The notes under the pieces: model-generated | Database searches by the model: none | The model's input: the letters and a program-made list of their open reading frames with translations, nothing else | What the model was told of the DNA's origin: nothing | Source: an uncultured Acetatifactor sp. | GTDB lineage: Bacteria; Bacillota; Clostridia; Lachnospirales; Lachnospiraceae | Direction of reading: 5' to 3' | Assembly: GCA_910579755.1 (NCBI GenBank) | Contig: CAJTVB010000007.1 | Span: forward strand, 1-64,000 | DNA length: 64,000 nucleotides | Shown here: in pieces, positions 51,720-59,993 of the stretch | Numbering within the stretch: position 1 is the first letter of the stretch | Layout: each line of letters begins with the position of its first letter | Translations under genes and position numbers: made by a program

Positions 51720-52573
51720 ATATAGCAGTATTATCAGATATACATGGCAATGGTGCCGCTTTGCAAAAATGTCTGCTTTATGCCGTAAACAGAGGGATAG
51801 AAACCTTCATTTTTCTGGGAGACTATCTTGGTGAACTGGCATACCCTCAAAAAACAATGGACATTCTATATTCGGTGAAGGATAAGTATAGATGCTTTTT
51901 TATTAAGGGAAATAAGGAAGATTATTGGATAGATTATGAAGATCAGCCCGGGGGCTGGAAGGAATATGATTCAACTACGGGGTGCCTTTATTATACATAT
52001 CACAATTTAACCAAAAAGGATATGCACTTTTTTAAGACTCTTCCATTTAAAATGGAACTTGAATTCCACGGCCTGCCTCCAATAACAATTTGCCATGGTT
52101 CACCTCGAAAAGCCAATGAAAAGCTGCTGCCTGACGATGAAAGAACTTTTCTGATTATGGAAAATAATGTCAGCGATTATATTTTATGCGGACATACCCA
52201 TATACAGGGAAAGATAGAGCATAACGGAAAAATAGTGCTGAATTCCGGCTCCGCAGGCTTTTCAATGAATAGCGGCGGCAGGGCACAATTTATGATTTTG
52301 AAAGGAATGCAGGCCAAATGGGATTATGAGTTTATCAGCCTGGAATATAATGTTGAAAATGTTATTGCAGAGCTGCATTCTTCGGGACTAAGCAGGAAAG
52401 CGCCATACTGGTGCAAGATATCAGAAAATTTTCTGAGAACAGGTGAAATATCCCATGGCGTTGTTTTGGAGAGGGCAATGATGTTATGCAGGGATAAACT
52501 TGGAGAATGCAGCTGGCCCAATATACCGGAGGAGTGCTGGGAACAGGCGGTGAATGAATTGATTAAATTCTGA
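51713..52573 (+). CDS. Calcineurin-like metallophosphoesterase
   Basis: 286 residues. Metal-site motifs in order: SDIHGN (8-13), FLGDYLGE, FIKGNKED, ICHGSPR and CGHTHIQG. The last ~70 residues are an extra helical part (PYWCKISENFLRTGEISHGV). Substrate unknown. It overlaps the WYL gene by 7 bp and probably shares its transcript, although it is more AT-rich than its neighbour, which may indicate a separate origin. Confidence 0.9.
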   Translation: MLNIAVLSDIHGNGAALQKCLLYAVNRGIETFIFLGDYLGELAYPQKTMDILYSVKDKYRCFFIKGNKEDYWIDYEDQPGGWKEYDSTTGCLYYTYHNLTKKDMHFFKTLPFKMELEFHGLPPITICHGSPRKANEKLLPDDERTFLIMENNVSDYILCGHTHIQGKIEHNGKIVLNSGSAGFSMNSGGRAQFMILKGMQAKWDYEFISLEYNVENVIAELHSSGLSRKAPYWCKISENFLRTGEISHGVVLERAMMLCRDKLGECSWPNIPEECWEQAVNELIKF

Positions 52574-52689
52574 TATTTTTAAAATATGACATGCACTTGT
52601 CAAGTTTAAAATAGTATAGTGGTTATATGTTCCGGAGGCGCCGGGCATGAATATATTTCGAAAGACTATTGAAACTGGAGGATGAGTAC

Positions 52690-52962
52690 ATGGAAAAACA
52701 AAATCAGGAACTGAAAATCTGCCAAAGCTGCGGAATGCCCATGCAGGAGGACCAGTATGGAACGGAGAAGGACGGCAGCAGCAACGAGCTGTATTGCTGT
52801 TATTGCTATAAGGGTGGTGCCTTTGTACAGGACTGTGACATGGAAGGCATGGTGGAATTCTGCGCGCCCTTTGAAGTGGAGGGAGGCCGCGCCAGGACTC
52901 TGGAGGAGGCCAAGGAAGGTCTGAGGAAATATTTCCCGACGCTGGAGAGGTGGAAGGCGTAG
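52690..52962 (+). CDS. Small zinc-ribbon protein
   Basis: 90 residues, ATG seven bases after GGAGGA. The N-terminal CQSCGMPM pairs with a later YCCYCYKGG to give a four-Cys zinc ribbon, followed by a helical end with EEAKEGLRKYFPTLERW. This matches a family of short putative zinc-ribbon proteins. Monocistronic. No function known; the upstream in-frame TTG at 52669 is less likely. Confidence 0.85.
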   Translation: MEKQNQELKICQSCGMPMQEDQYGTEKDGSSNELYCCYCYKGGAFVQDCDMEGMVEFCAPFEVEGGRARTLEEAKEGLRKYFPTLERWKA

Positions 52963-53076
52963 AAAATTGCCGCAAAAGGATTCCGGCAAAAGGTGAAAAG
53001 GCGTGGTAACAGTTCGGCGGCTTGTCTGAACTGCTGCCACGGTGTAAAATTTTTTTCTGTTTTTTGTATTTAGGTA

Positions 53077-53105
53077 TTGCAAAATGGAAATACTTCGTGT
53101 ATAAT
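53077..53105 (+). promoter_or_regulatory. Promoter of tRNA-Gln
   Basis: TTGCAA (53077-53082), 17-bp spacer, TATAAT (53100-53105). Confidence 0.75.
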
Positions 53106-53124
53106 TCATCAAGTAGTGAGAAAT

Positions 53125-53196
53125 AGGGCTATCGCCAAACGGTAAGGCAACGGACTCTGACTCCGTCATTTCAAGGTTCGAATCCTTGTAGCCCTG
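53125..53196 (+). tRNA. tRNA-Gln (CTG)
   Basis: Acceptor AGGGCTA/TAGCCCT, anticodon arm ACGGA-CTCTGAC-TCCGT giving anticodon CTG, T-arm AAGGTTCGAATCCTT. CCA is not encoded. Confidence 0.95.
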
Positions 53197-53202
53197 TTAC
53201 AA

Positions 53203-53237
53203 AGCCCCGGTGGAGAGATTCATCGGGGCTAATTTTT
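53203..53237 (+). terminator. Terminator after tRNA-Gln
   Basis: AGCCCCG (53203-53209) pairs with CGGGGCT (53224-53230), then AATTTTT. Confidence 0.85.
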
Positions 53238-53382
53238 GCTGTAAAATCAAGGGTTTGCGGGCTTTGAAGCCGTAAATTATTCTGTGGGCATGAAATTTTT
53301 TTCTGCTTGCCAATCTGCAGCCTTTGTGTTACCATGAATTGGTTACCAAAATAGAAAGAGATTCCGGAAAGGAGGGCTTACC

Positions 53383-53466
53383 GTGCAGAATAACAACAGA
53401 CAACATCAAAACAAAATAGTGAAACCGATTATCAAAGGTACAGCGCTCCGCAGGTATGATAGATAG
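53383..53466 (+). CDS. Possible 27-aa peptide gene upstream of truncated rtcB
   Basis: GTG-started ORF with a near-perfect AAAGGAGGG ten bases upstream, coding for a basic Asn/Gln/Arg/Lys-rich peptide (QNNNRQHQNKIVKPIIKG), stop TAG at 53464-53466, terminator 14 bp later. It could be a real small peptide, a leader, or the start of a deleted gene. Confidence 0.35.
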   Translation: MQNNNRQHQNKIVKPIIKGTALRRYDR

Positions 53467-53479
53467 TTTTGCTGTGGCG

Positions 53480-53501
53480 GCACCTTTGGGGTGCTTTTTT
53501 T
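53480..53501 (+). terminator. Terminator before the rtcB fragment
   Basis: GCACC (53480-53484) pairs with GGTGC (53489-53493), TTTG loop, then eight T's. Confidence 0.75.
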
Positions 53502-53548
53502 GCGCCCATTTTTAGGAAGATAGGAATTTTTAAGGAGACGAAAATCAT

Positions 53549-54040
53549 ATGAAAACAGTAAAAGGCATTTACGCCGAAGCAAAAATATTTACGGACGATG
53601 TGGAACAGTACGCGGAGGCCCAGGTAAAATTGATATGTGACAACCAGGTGGCGGAGGGCAGCAGAATACGCCTGATGCCGGATATCCATCCCGGCAAGGT
53701 GGGGCCCATCGGTTTATCCATGATCGTCACGGGCAAAGTAATCCCACAGCTTCTGGGAGTGGATATGGGCTGCGGTATGACCTGCGTAAAACTGAATAAA
53801 AATAATGCGGAATTTCAGAAGCTGGACCGGGTCATTCGGGAGAATGTGCCCTCAGGGTTTGCCATAAGGAAGGAGCCGCACCATATGGCGGAGGAATTCC
53901 CTTATGATAAGCTTCACTGCGCCAGGCATATCAACAGGCAGAAAGCGGAGAAAAGCCTGGGCACTCTTGGCGGCGGCAATCACTTCATAGAGCTTGACAG
54001 AATGCAATTATGTGAGCAGCTCTTGTTTGTAAAATGGTAG
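53549..54040 (+). pseudogene. rtcB: Truncated RtcB-type RNA ligase gene
   Basis: 163 residues, ATG with AAGGAGA upstream. It matches the N-terminal part of RtcB: LMPDIHPGKVGPIG, GVDMGCGMTC (metal-binding Asp and Cys) and SLGTLGGGNHFIELD. Right after this block the protein changes to an unrelated MQLCEQLLFVKW and stops. Full RtcB proteins are ~390-480 residues and the guanylylated His lies in the missing part, so the product cannot ligate RNA. A deletion joined the N-terminal part to unrelated sequence. Confidence 0.85.
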
Positions 54041-54080
54041 TCATATGAAAACAAAATAGCCGCCGCCTTATGATAGCAGT

Positions 54081-54124
54081 ACATAAAAGCAGTACGCCCG
54101 AAAATGAGTTGCTGCTTTTTTATG
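54081..54124 (+). terminator. Inverted repeat / terminator after the rtcB fragment
   Basis: ACATAAAAGCAG (54081-54092) pairs with CTGCTTTTTTATGT (54112-54125) with a small bulge; the 3' arm is T-rich. Confidence 0.6.
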
Positions 54125-54184
54125 TGGAAGAAATGATGTTTATTAAAATTTCAGGATGCGAGGGTGGTAAAAGAGAGGCAGAAA

Positions 54185-54193
54185 TGCTATACT
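54185..54193 (+). promoter_or_regulatory. Extended -10 promoter of the glycerol cluster
   Basis: TGCTATACT with TATACT at 54188-54193; a weak -35 TGGTAA lies 17 bp upstream. 81 bp before the first ATG. Confidence 0.45.
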
Positions 54194-54273
54194 GAATCAT
54201 ATAGAAAAGGATCGGCAGGGAAGGGACCTTGACGAATGCCACGAGGGTCAGGAGACAGACAAGGAGAAGACTT

Positions 54274-55722
54274 ATGACGGATGTGATCGTAATCGGCGCA
54301 GGCGTGACAGGATGTGCCATCGCCAGAGAATTGTCCCGCTTTGAATTGAGAGTGCAGGTGCTTGAGCGGGCCTCGGATGTGTGCGAGGGAACCTCCAAGG
54401 CAAACAGCGGGATTGCCCATGCCGGCTTTGATGCTGTGCCGGGAAGCAGGAAAGCGCAGCTCAATGTGGAGGGAAGCAGGATAATGGAGTCGCTGTCCAG
54501 GGAACTGGATTTTCCCTATCGGAGAAACGGCTCGCTGGTGCTGTGTTTCCGGGAGGAGGACAGACCTGCTCTTCAGAAGCTTTATGAACAGGGGATTCAG
54601 AACGGTGTGGAAGGACTTCAGATTTTGGAGGGAGAGCAGGTGCGGCAGCTGGAGCCCAATGTGTCCGGCCAGGCAGTGGCTGCTCTTTACGCGCCTTCGG
54701 GAGGGATCGTCTGTCCCTTCGGCCTGACCATAGCTCTGGCGGAAAACGCCGCGGAGAACGGAGTGGAATTTCACTTGAACACAGAAGTGCAGAATGTGGA
54801 AAAGCTGGGAGAAGGATATCGTCTGACCACAAACCGAGGGATTTTTGAGACAAAGGTGGTCGTGAATGCCGCCGGCGTTTATGCTGACCGTTTCCACAAT
54901 ATGGTCAGCGGGGAAAAGATCCGGATCATTCCCAGAAAGGGCGAGTACTGCCTGATGGATAAAAAGGCAGGGGGATATGTGAGCCGTACATTGTTCCAGC
55001 TGCCTACCATATACGGAAAGGGAGTGCTGGTGACTCCCACCGTCCACGGCAATCTGCTGGCAGGTCCTACCGCCGTGGATGTGGAGGACGCGGAAGCGGT
55101 GAATACCACAAAGGAGGGATTGGAGGATGTGCTGAAGCGAGCCGCCTTGAGCGTAAGAGCGCTTCCCTCCAGGCAGGTGATCACTTCCTTTGCCGGCCTG
55201 CGGGCCCATGAAGAAAATGGAGATTTCATTTTGGGACAGCCAAAGGATGCTCCGGGATTTTTTGACGCTGCCGGTATCGAATCCCCGGGTCTTACCTGTG
55301 CGCCGGCCATCGGCAGGTATCTGGCCGGGGAGGTGCAAATGTATTTGTCCGCGGAGAAGAAGGCAGACTTCAAGGCCGTGAGGAAGGGGATTCCCTGCAT
55401 GGAGACCGCTTCGGAGGAGCAGCGCCGGAGGCTGATCGCGGAGAACCCTCTTTATGCCAATGTGGTATGCCGATGCGAGCTGGTGACGGAGGGAGAGATT
55501 GTGGACGCTATCCACAGACCTCTGGGGGCCACCACCCTGGACGGCATCAAACGACGTACCAGAGCAGGAATGGGCAGGTGCCAGGCGGGATTCTGTTCCC
55601 CCAGAACGGTGGAAATTTTGGCCAGAGAGCTGGGGAAGGATATCAGTGAGATCTGCAAGAACGATCCCGGGTCGGAATTTCTTGTTTCGCAGGAAAGCGA
55701 AAATACTGCCGGCGGTATATGA
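54274..55722 (+). CDS. GlpA-like FAD-dependent glycerol-3-phosphate dehydrogenase
   Basis: 482 residues, ATG after AAGGAGAAG. The N-terminal FAD-binding motif VIVIGAGVTGCAIARELSR is followed by a DAO-type domain (NSGIAHAGFDAVPGS; VNAAGVYAD; FAGLRAHEENGDF). The C-terminal ~90 residues have a four-Cys [2Fe-2S] BFD-like domain (CRCELVTEGEI ... GRCQAGFC). This layout matches anaerobic GlpA. With the next two genes and glpK it should convert glycerol to dihydroxyacetone phosphate. Opens a four-gene cluster. Confidence 0.87.
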   Translation: MTDVIVIGAGVTGCAIARELSRFELRVQVLERASDVCEGTSKANSGIAHAGFDAVPGSRKAQLNVEGSRIMESLSRELDFPYRRNGSLVLCFREEDRPALQKLYEQGIQNGVEGLQILEGEQVRQLEPNVSGQAVAALYAPSGGIVCPFGLTIALAENAAENGVEFHLNTEVQNVEKLGEGYRLTTNRGIFETKVVVNAAGVYADRFHNMVSGEKIRIIPRKGEYCLMDKKAGGYVSRTLFQLPTIYGKGVLVTPTVHGNLLAGPTAVDVEDAEAVNTTKEGLEDVLKRAALSVRALPSRQVITSFAGLRAHEENGDFILGQPKDAPGFFDAAGIESPGLTCAPAIGRYLAGEVQMYLSAEKKADFKAVRKGIPCMETASEEQRRRLIAENPLYANVVCRCELVTEGEIVDAIHRPLGATTLDGIKRRTRAGMGRCQAGFCSPRTVEILARELGKDISEICKNDPGSEFLVSQESENTAGGI

Positions 55723-55751
55723 TAAGAGTGAAATAGAATAAGGAGCGGCGA

Positions 55752-57053
55752 ATGAAAAAAGATTTGGTAATCATAGGAGGAGGCCCCGCAGGTCTGGCCG
55801 CCGCCATAGCGGCGAAGGAGGAGGGCGTGGAGGATCTGCTGATTTTGGAAAGGGACGCACGGCTGGGAGGTATTCTGAACCAGTGTATTCATAACGGCTT
55901 TGGCCTGCACACCTTTCGGGAGGAGCTGACCGGACCGGAGTACGCCGAAAGATATATTGAGAAGGTTCGGGAGCTGGAGATCCCCTGCCGGTTAAATACC
56001 ATGGTGGTAGATCTGGCGGAAGGACCCGGAGAAGAGGGAGAGGACAGACCGGTGAAGCTTATCACCGTTATGAACCGGGAGGACGGACTCGTAACCATCC
56101 GGGCCAGAGCCGTCGTGCTGGCTATGGGATGCAGGGAGCGTTCCAGAGGGGCGCTGAATATTCCCGGGTATCGTCCGGCGGGCATTTATTCCGCGGGTAC
56201 GGCCCAGCGATATGTGAATATGGAGGGCAGGATGCCGGGAAGTGAGGTAGTGATCCTGGGATCCGGGGATATCGGATTAATCATGGCCCGCCGCATGACG
56301 CTGGAGGGCGCTAAGGTAAAGCTGGTGGCGGAGCTGATGCCCTATTCCGGCGGACTGAAGAGAAACATAGTACAGTGTCTGGATGATTTCGGAATTCCTT
56401 TGAAGCTGCAAACTACCGTGGTGGACATCAAAGGAAAGGAGCGTGTGGAGGCGGTGACGGTGGCACAGGTGGATGAGAATTCCCGGCCCATACCCGGCAC
56501 GGAGGAAGAAATTCCCTGCGACACGCTGCTTTTGTCCTGCGGGCTGATCCCGGAAAATGAGCTTTCGGACGGACTGGGCGTGGCTATGAATCCGGTAACC
56601 AACGGTCCCCTGGTGGACGAGAGCCTGGAGACGGACAAGGGGGGTGTGTTTGCCTGCGGAAATGTGCTTCATGTACATGATCTGGTTGACTATGTGTCCG
56701 AGGAGGCGGCTCAGGCCGGAAGGAAGGCGGCGGCATACCTGGGCGGCGGGCTTAAAAGATCCGGGCGCAGGATCCCCATCCGGGCGGTGAAGGGAGTCCG
56801 ATATACGGTGCCGGCTTTCATTGATCTCGACAGGATGGAGGAAAAGCAGGTGGTTCGTTTCCGGGTGGGAAACGTTTATCGGGACGCGGCGCTGACGGTG
56901 GCCTTTGACGGAAATGTGGTCAGCAGGAGGAAGAAACGGGTGATGGCCCCCGGGGAGATGGAACAGGTGGTTCTGAAGCGGGAAGATCTGGAGCGGGCAG
57001 GAAACCTCGGGGAGATCATATTGTCTATTGAAGAGCAGCAAAATCTGTCGTAA
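55752..57053 (+). CDS. FAD/NAD(P)-dependent oxidoreductase of the glycerol cluster
   Basis: 433 residues. Two dinucleotide-binding motifs: VIIGGGPAGLAAAIAA (5-20, FAD) and VVILGSGDIGLIMARR (~165, NAD(P)). A further FAD motif GGVFACGNVLHVHD lies near the end, followed by a C-terminal extension. It takes the place of GlpB in many Clostridia and probably passes electrons between the GlpA-like subunit and NAD. It starts 29 bp after GlpA-like and is followed by a DUF1667 gene. Confidence 0.87.
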   Translation: MKKDLVIIGGGPAGLAAAIAAKEEGVEDLLILERDARLGGILNQCIHNGFGLHTFREELTGPEYAERYIEKVRELEIPCRLNTMVVDLAEGPGEEGEDRPVKLITVMNREDGLVTIRARAVVLAMGCRERSRGALNIPGYRPAGIYSAGTAQRYVNMEGRMPGSEVVILGSGDIGLIMARRMTLEGAKVKLVAELMPYSGGLKRNIVQCLDDFGIPLKLQTTVVDIKGKERVEAVTVAQVDENSRPIPGTEEEIPCDTLLLSCGLIPENELSDGLGVAMNPVTNGPLVDESLETDKGGVFACGNVLHVHDLVDYVSEEAAQAGRKAAAYLGGGLKRSGRRIPIRAVKGVRYTVPAFIDLDRMEEKQVVRFRVGNVYRDAALTVAFDGNVVSRRKKRVMAPGEMEQVVLKREDLERAGNLGEIILSIEEQQNLS

Positions 57054-57167
57054 AAGTCGGTGACTGTCCCTTTTGGGCATAGCGGTATCTGAGATTCAGA
57101 TATTGTATCATGGATGGACAGGGACGGCTGTAAAAGGATCGGGAACGCAAAGAGAGGAATGACGGAT

Positions 57168-57563
57168 ATGGAAACAGGCGGAAGCAAAGAGTGCAGGGAG
57201 CTGGTCTGCATAGGATGTCCTTTGGGATGCAATGTGACAGTGGAGCTGGAGGACGGCAGGATCGGTCAGATCACGGGGAATACCTGCCCCAGGGGGGCGG
57301 ATTACGTTACCAAGGAACTGACGGATCCCAGACGTATCGTCACCAGCCTGGTGCGGGTGATAGGGGGAGAGCTGGCGGTGGCCCCGGTAAAAACCGCGTC
57401 CGATATTCCCAAGGGATTGATAATGGACTGTGTCCGTGCTTTAAAGGAAACGGAGCTGGAGGCCCCGGTTCACATCGGGGATGTGGCGCTGAGCAATGTG
57501 TGCGGCACCGGTGTGGACGTGGTGGTCACGGCGAATGTAGGTGAAAAAACAAAAGAGATATAG
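57168..57563 (+). CDS. DUF1667 protein of the glycerol cluster
   Basis: 131 residues. The N-terminal CIGCPLGCNVTVELEDG and NTCPRG give four Cys that could hold an iron-sulfur cluster or zinc; the C-terminal half is alpha/beta with VSLS-type strands. DUF1667 proteins regularly follow GlpA/GlpB-like genes, so an electron-transfer or assembly role is likely by context. The ATG at 57168 lies ten bases after GAGAGG; ATG 57159 is too close to that site. Confidence 0.88.
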   Translation: METGGSKECRELVCIGCPLGCNVTVELEDGRIGQITGNTCPRGADYVTKELTDPRRIVTSLVRVIGGELAVAPVKTASDIPKGLIMDCVRALKETELEAPVHIGDVALSNVCGTGVDVVVTANVGEKTKEI

Positions 57564-57607
57564 CAGGACTTCCAGGAGATCCGCGCCGCGGACAGAAAGG
57601 GGTAACT

Positions 57608-59152
57608 ATGCAGAAATATATAATGGAATCCAAAGCAGGATTCTATTATCAAAATTATATAATGGCTTTGGATCAGGGTACCACCAGCTCCAGATGTATT
57701 TTGTTTGATCATTCCGGCAGCATCTGCTCCATGGCGCAGAAGGAATTTACCCAGATTTATCCTCAGCCCGGCTGGGTGGAGCACAATCCCATGGAAATCT
57801 GGTCCTCTCAGCTGGCGGTGGCTACGGAATGCATGGCTATAGTGGGGGCTAAGGCAGAACAGATTGCCGCTATCGGAATCACCAATCAGAGGGAAACCAC
57901 GATCCTATGGGATAAACGCACGGGGGAGCCGGTGTACAATGCCATTGTGTGGCAGTGCCGCCGAACGTCGGACATGATCGACGAGCTGAAAAGGGATGGC
58001 TTTGATAAAAAAATCCGGGAGAAGACAGGATTGATTCCGGACGCCTATTTCAGCGCCTCCAAGATTGCCTGGATCCTCCAAAATGTGCCCGGGGTCAGGG
58101 AGAAGGCGGAGGCGGGAGAGATCCTTTTCGGGACAGTGGATACCTGGCTGATCTGGAACCTGACCAAGGGAACGGTCCATGTGACGGATTATACCAATGC
58201 CTCCAGAACCATGCTCTATGATATTCACCGGCTCTGCTGGGATGGGGAAATTATGGAGCGCTTCGGCATACCTGAGAGCATTCTGCCCAGGGTGGCGCCT
58301 TCCAGCTGCCTCTTCGGCCATACGGATTCCTCTGTGCTGGGAGGAGAAATTCCCATTGCAGGAGCCGCGGGAGACCAGCAGGCGGCGCTGTTCGGGCAGT
58401 GCTGTTTCGAACAGGGTGAGGCCAAGAATACATATGGGACAGGGTGCTTTCTGCTGATGAATACGGGAGAGCAGGCTATTGCTTCCCGGTCCGGGCTTTT
58501 GACCACCATTGCGGCGGGGACCTCGGAAAAGCCTCAGTATGCCCTGGAGGGCAGTGTGTTTGTGGCAGGAGCAGGCGTCCAGTGGCTCCGGGACAGTATG
58601 CGGATGCTTAAAAGCGCCGCTCAGTCTCAGGAGTATTGTCAGGCAGTGGAGGATACTGCCGGGGTGTACGTGGTGCCTGCCTTTGCGGGTATGGGCGCCC
58701 CCTACTGGAACCAATATGCCAGAGGGACGGTGGTGGGACTTACCCGGGGCTGTACAAAGGAGCATTTTATCCGTGCTGCGCTGGAGGCCATTGCCTATCA
58801 GACCGCCGACGTGCTGAAGGCCATGGAACAGGACAGCGGTATTCATCTAAAGAGTCTGAAGGTGGACGGGGGAGCCAGTGCCAATGACTTTCTGATGCAG
58901 TTTCAGGCAGATATTATAGATACCCAGGTAGACAGACCCCAGTGTATTGAGACCACGGCGCTGGGAGCGGCGTACCTTGCCGGACTGGCAGTGGGATATT
59001 GGAAGGATCAGGGAGAAATTCGGGAAAACTGGCAGCTGGGTGCAGCCTTTGCTCCTGTCATGGACAGGGAAAGGCGGGAGCAGCTGCTGAAGGGCTGGAT
59101 GCGCGCGGTAAAATGCGCTCTGGTCTGGGCAGAAGAAGAACCGCGCCTTTAA
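57608..59152 (+). CDS. glpK: Glycerol kinase
   Basis: 514 residues, ATG after AAAGGGG. FGGY-kinase motifs: MALDQGTTSSRCILFD (ATP-site start), PGWVEHNPMEIW, TNQRETTILWD, the FGGY-type AAGDQQAALFGQ and TYGTGCFLLMNTG, and VDGGASANDFLMQFQAD near the C-terminus. It phosphorylates glycerol to sn-glycerol 3-phosphate. The first ~17 residues before MALDQGT are extra; an internal ATG at 57662 is possible but has no ribosome site. It ends in a terminator that overlaps its last codons. Confidence 0.97.
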   Translation: MQKYIMESKAGFYYQNYIMALDQGTTSSRCILFDHSGSICSMAQKEFTQIYPQPGWVEHNPMEIWSSQLAVATECMAIVGAKAEQIAAIGITNQRETTILWDKRTGEPVYNAIVWQCRRTSDMIDELKRDGFDKKIREKTGLIPDAYFSASKIAWILQNVPGVREKAEAGEILFGTVDTWLIWNLTKGTVHVTDYTNASRTMLYDIHRLCWDGEIMERFGIPESILPRVAPSSCLFGHTDSSVLGGEIPIAGAAGDQQAALFGQCCFEQGEAKNTYGTGCFLLMNTGEQAIASRSGLLTTIAAGTSEKPQYALEGSVFVAGAGVQWLRDSMRMLKSAAQSQEYCQAVEDTAGVYVVPAFAGMGAPYWNQYARGTVVGLTRGCTKEHFIRAALEAIAYQTADVLKAMEQDSGIHLKSLKVDGGASANDFLMQFQADIIDTQVDRPQCIETTALGAAYLAGLAVGYWKDQGEIRENWQLGAAFAPVMDRERREQLLKGWMRAVKCALVWAEEEPRL

Positions 59153-59167
59153 GGGGCGCGGTTCTTT
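59135..59167 (+). terminator. Terminator after glpK
   Basis: GAACCGCGCC (59138-59147) pairs perfectly with GGCGCGGTTC (59155-59164), then CTTT. The 5' arm lies inside the last codons of glpK. On the other strand it can also serve the flavodoxin-like gene. Confidence 0.8.
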
Positions 59168-59226
59168 GCGGGATGTGGTTCTTAAACGATGCATCTCTTG
59201 GGAGCATTGTAATCCGGCATTGCAGT

Positions 59227-59835
59227 TTACCGTATGAAATGGGTCCAGCAATGCTCTTCCTTCTCCGGCAGACCATAGGCTTCTTTTCCCAGGGCAATGC
59301 TTTTCATCAGGAAGGTCATATTTGCGGCCAGTGTTCTCATGGTCTGCAGGCCTTCCGCGTTCTGGGCGGCTTCTCCCGGAGCTCTTCCGTGAATGCTGTT
59401 CCAGTACTGACTGGAGGCTATGGGCATACCGCTGATAGTGAAGAATTTGTTCAGCTCGTCAAAGGTGGAGGACAGGCCTCCTCTTCTGGCGGCTACTACG
59501 CTTGCACCCACTTTCATGGTTTTGTCAAAGGGAGTACTGTAGAACAGCCTGGTGAGAAATGCCACAAGAGTGGCGTTGGCAGAGGCATAGTACACCGGAC
59601 TTCCCACCACCAGACCGTCGCAGGCCTGAAATTTCGGCGCAATTTCATTGACAATATCGTCAAAGACGCACTTTCCATTTTCCGAACATCTTCCGCAGGC
59701 AATGCATCCCCGGATATCCCGGTTTCCGATCTGGATGATTTCCGTCTCTATTCCTTCCTTTACAAAAACCTTTTCCATTTCCTGCAGTGCCAGGGCCGTG
59801 TTTCCGTTCACCCGGGGGCTTCCGTTGATATGCAA
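59227..59835 (-). CDS. Flavodoxin-like NAD(P)H-dependent oxidoreductase
   Basis: 202 residues. It has the FMN phosphate-loop type start HINGSPRVNGNTALAL, CIACGRCSENGKC (Cys motif, as in this family), VVGSPVYYASANATLVAF and ARRGGLSSTF. The family reduces quinones or other small molecules with FMN. The only start in frame is a TTG at 59835, directly after an in-frame stop, with no ribosome site, and the usual leading MKVL strand is absent. So the N-terminus may be damaged by a small insertion or frameshift. It opposes glpK and is the only minus-strand gene here. Confidence 0.75.
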   Translation of the reverse strand: MHINGSPRVNGNTALALQEMEKVFVKEGIETEIIQIGNRDIRGCIACGRCSENGKCVFDDIVNEIAPKFQACDGLVVGSPVYYASANATLVAFLTRLFYSTPFDKTMKVGASVVAARRGGLSSTFDELNKFFTISGMPIASSQYWNSIHGRAPGEAAQNAEGLQTMRTLAANMTFLMKSIALGKEAYGLPEKEEHCWTHFIR

Positions 59836-59920
59836 GGGAGCTTATTCGGACTGCGCGGTTTCCGCAGGCATGATACAGGACTTTTACAGTAAAAGTTAAG
59901 AAATGCAAAGATCAAATGTG

Positions 59921-59949
59921 TGGAAACAGGGGAAAATATGTGGTAAAAT
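59921..59949 (+). promoter_or_regulatory. Promoter of the aminotransferase gene
   Basis: TGGAAA (59921-59926), 17-bp spacer, TAAAAT (59944-59949) with an upstream TG (extended -10). Confidence 0.6.
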
Positions 59950-59993
59950 CGTATCGATTGATAGATTAGCCGGACAGGAAAGGAAGACATAAA

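Noticed and set aside
54187..55515. 442-aa minus-strand ORF
   Set aside because: Opposite the GlpA-like gene with clear FAD motif; the antisense protein has no recognisable features.
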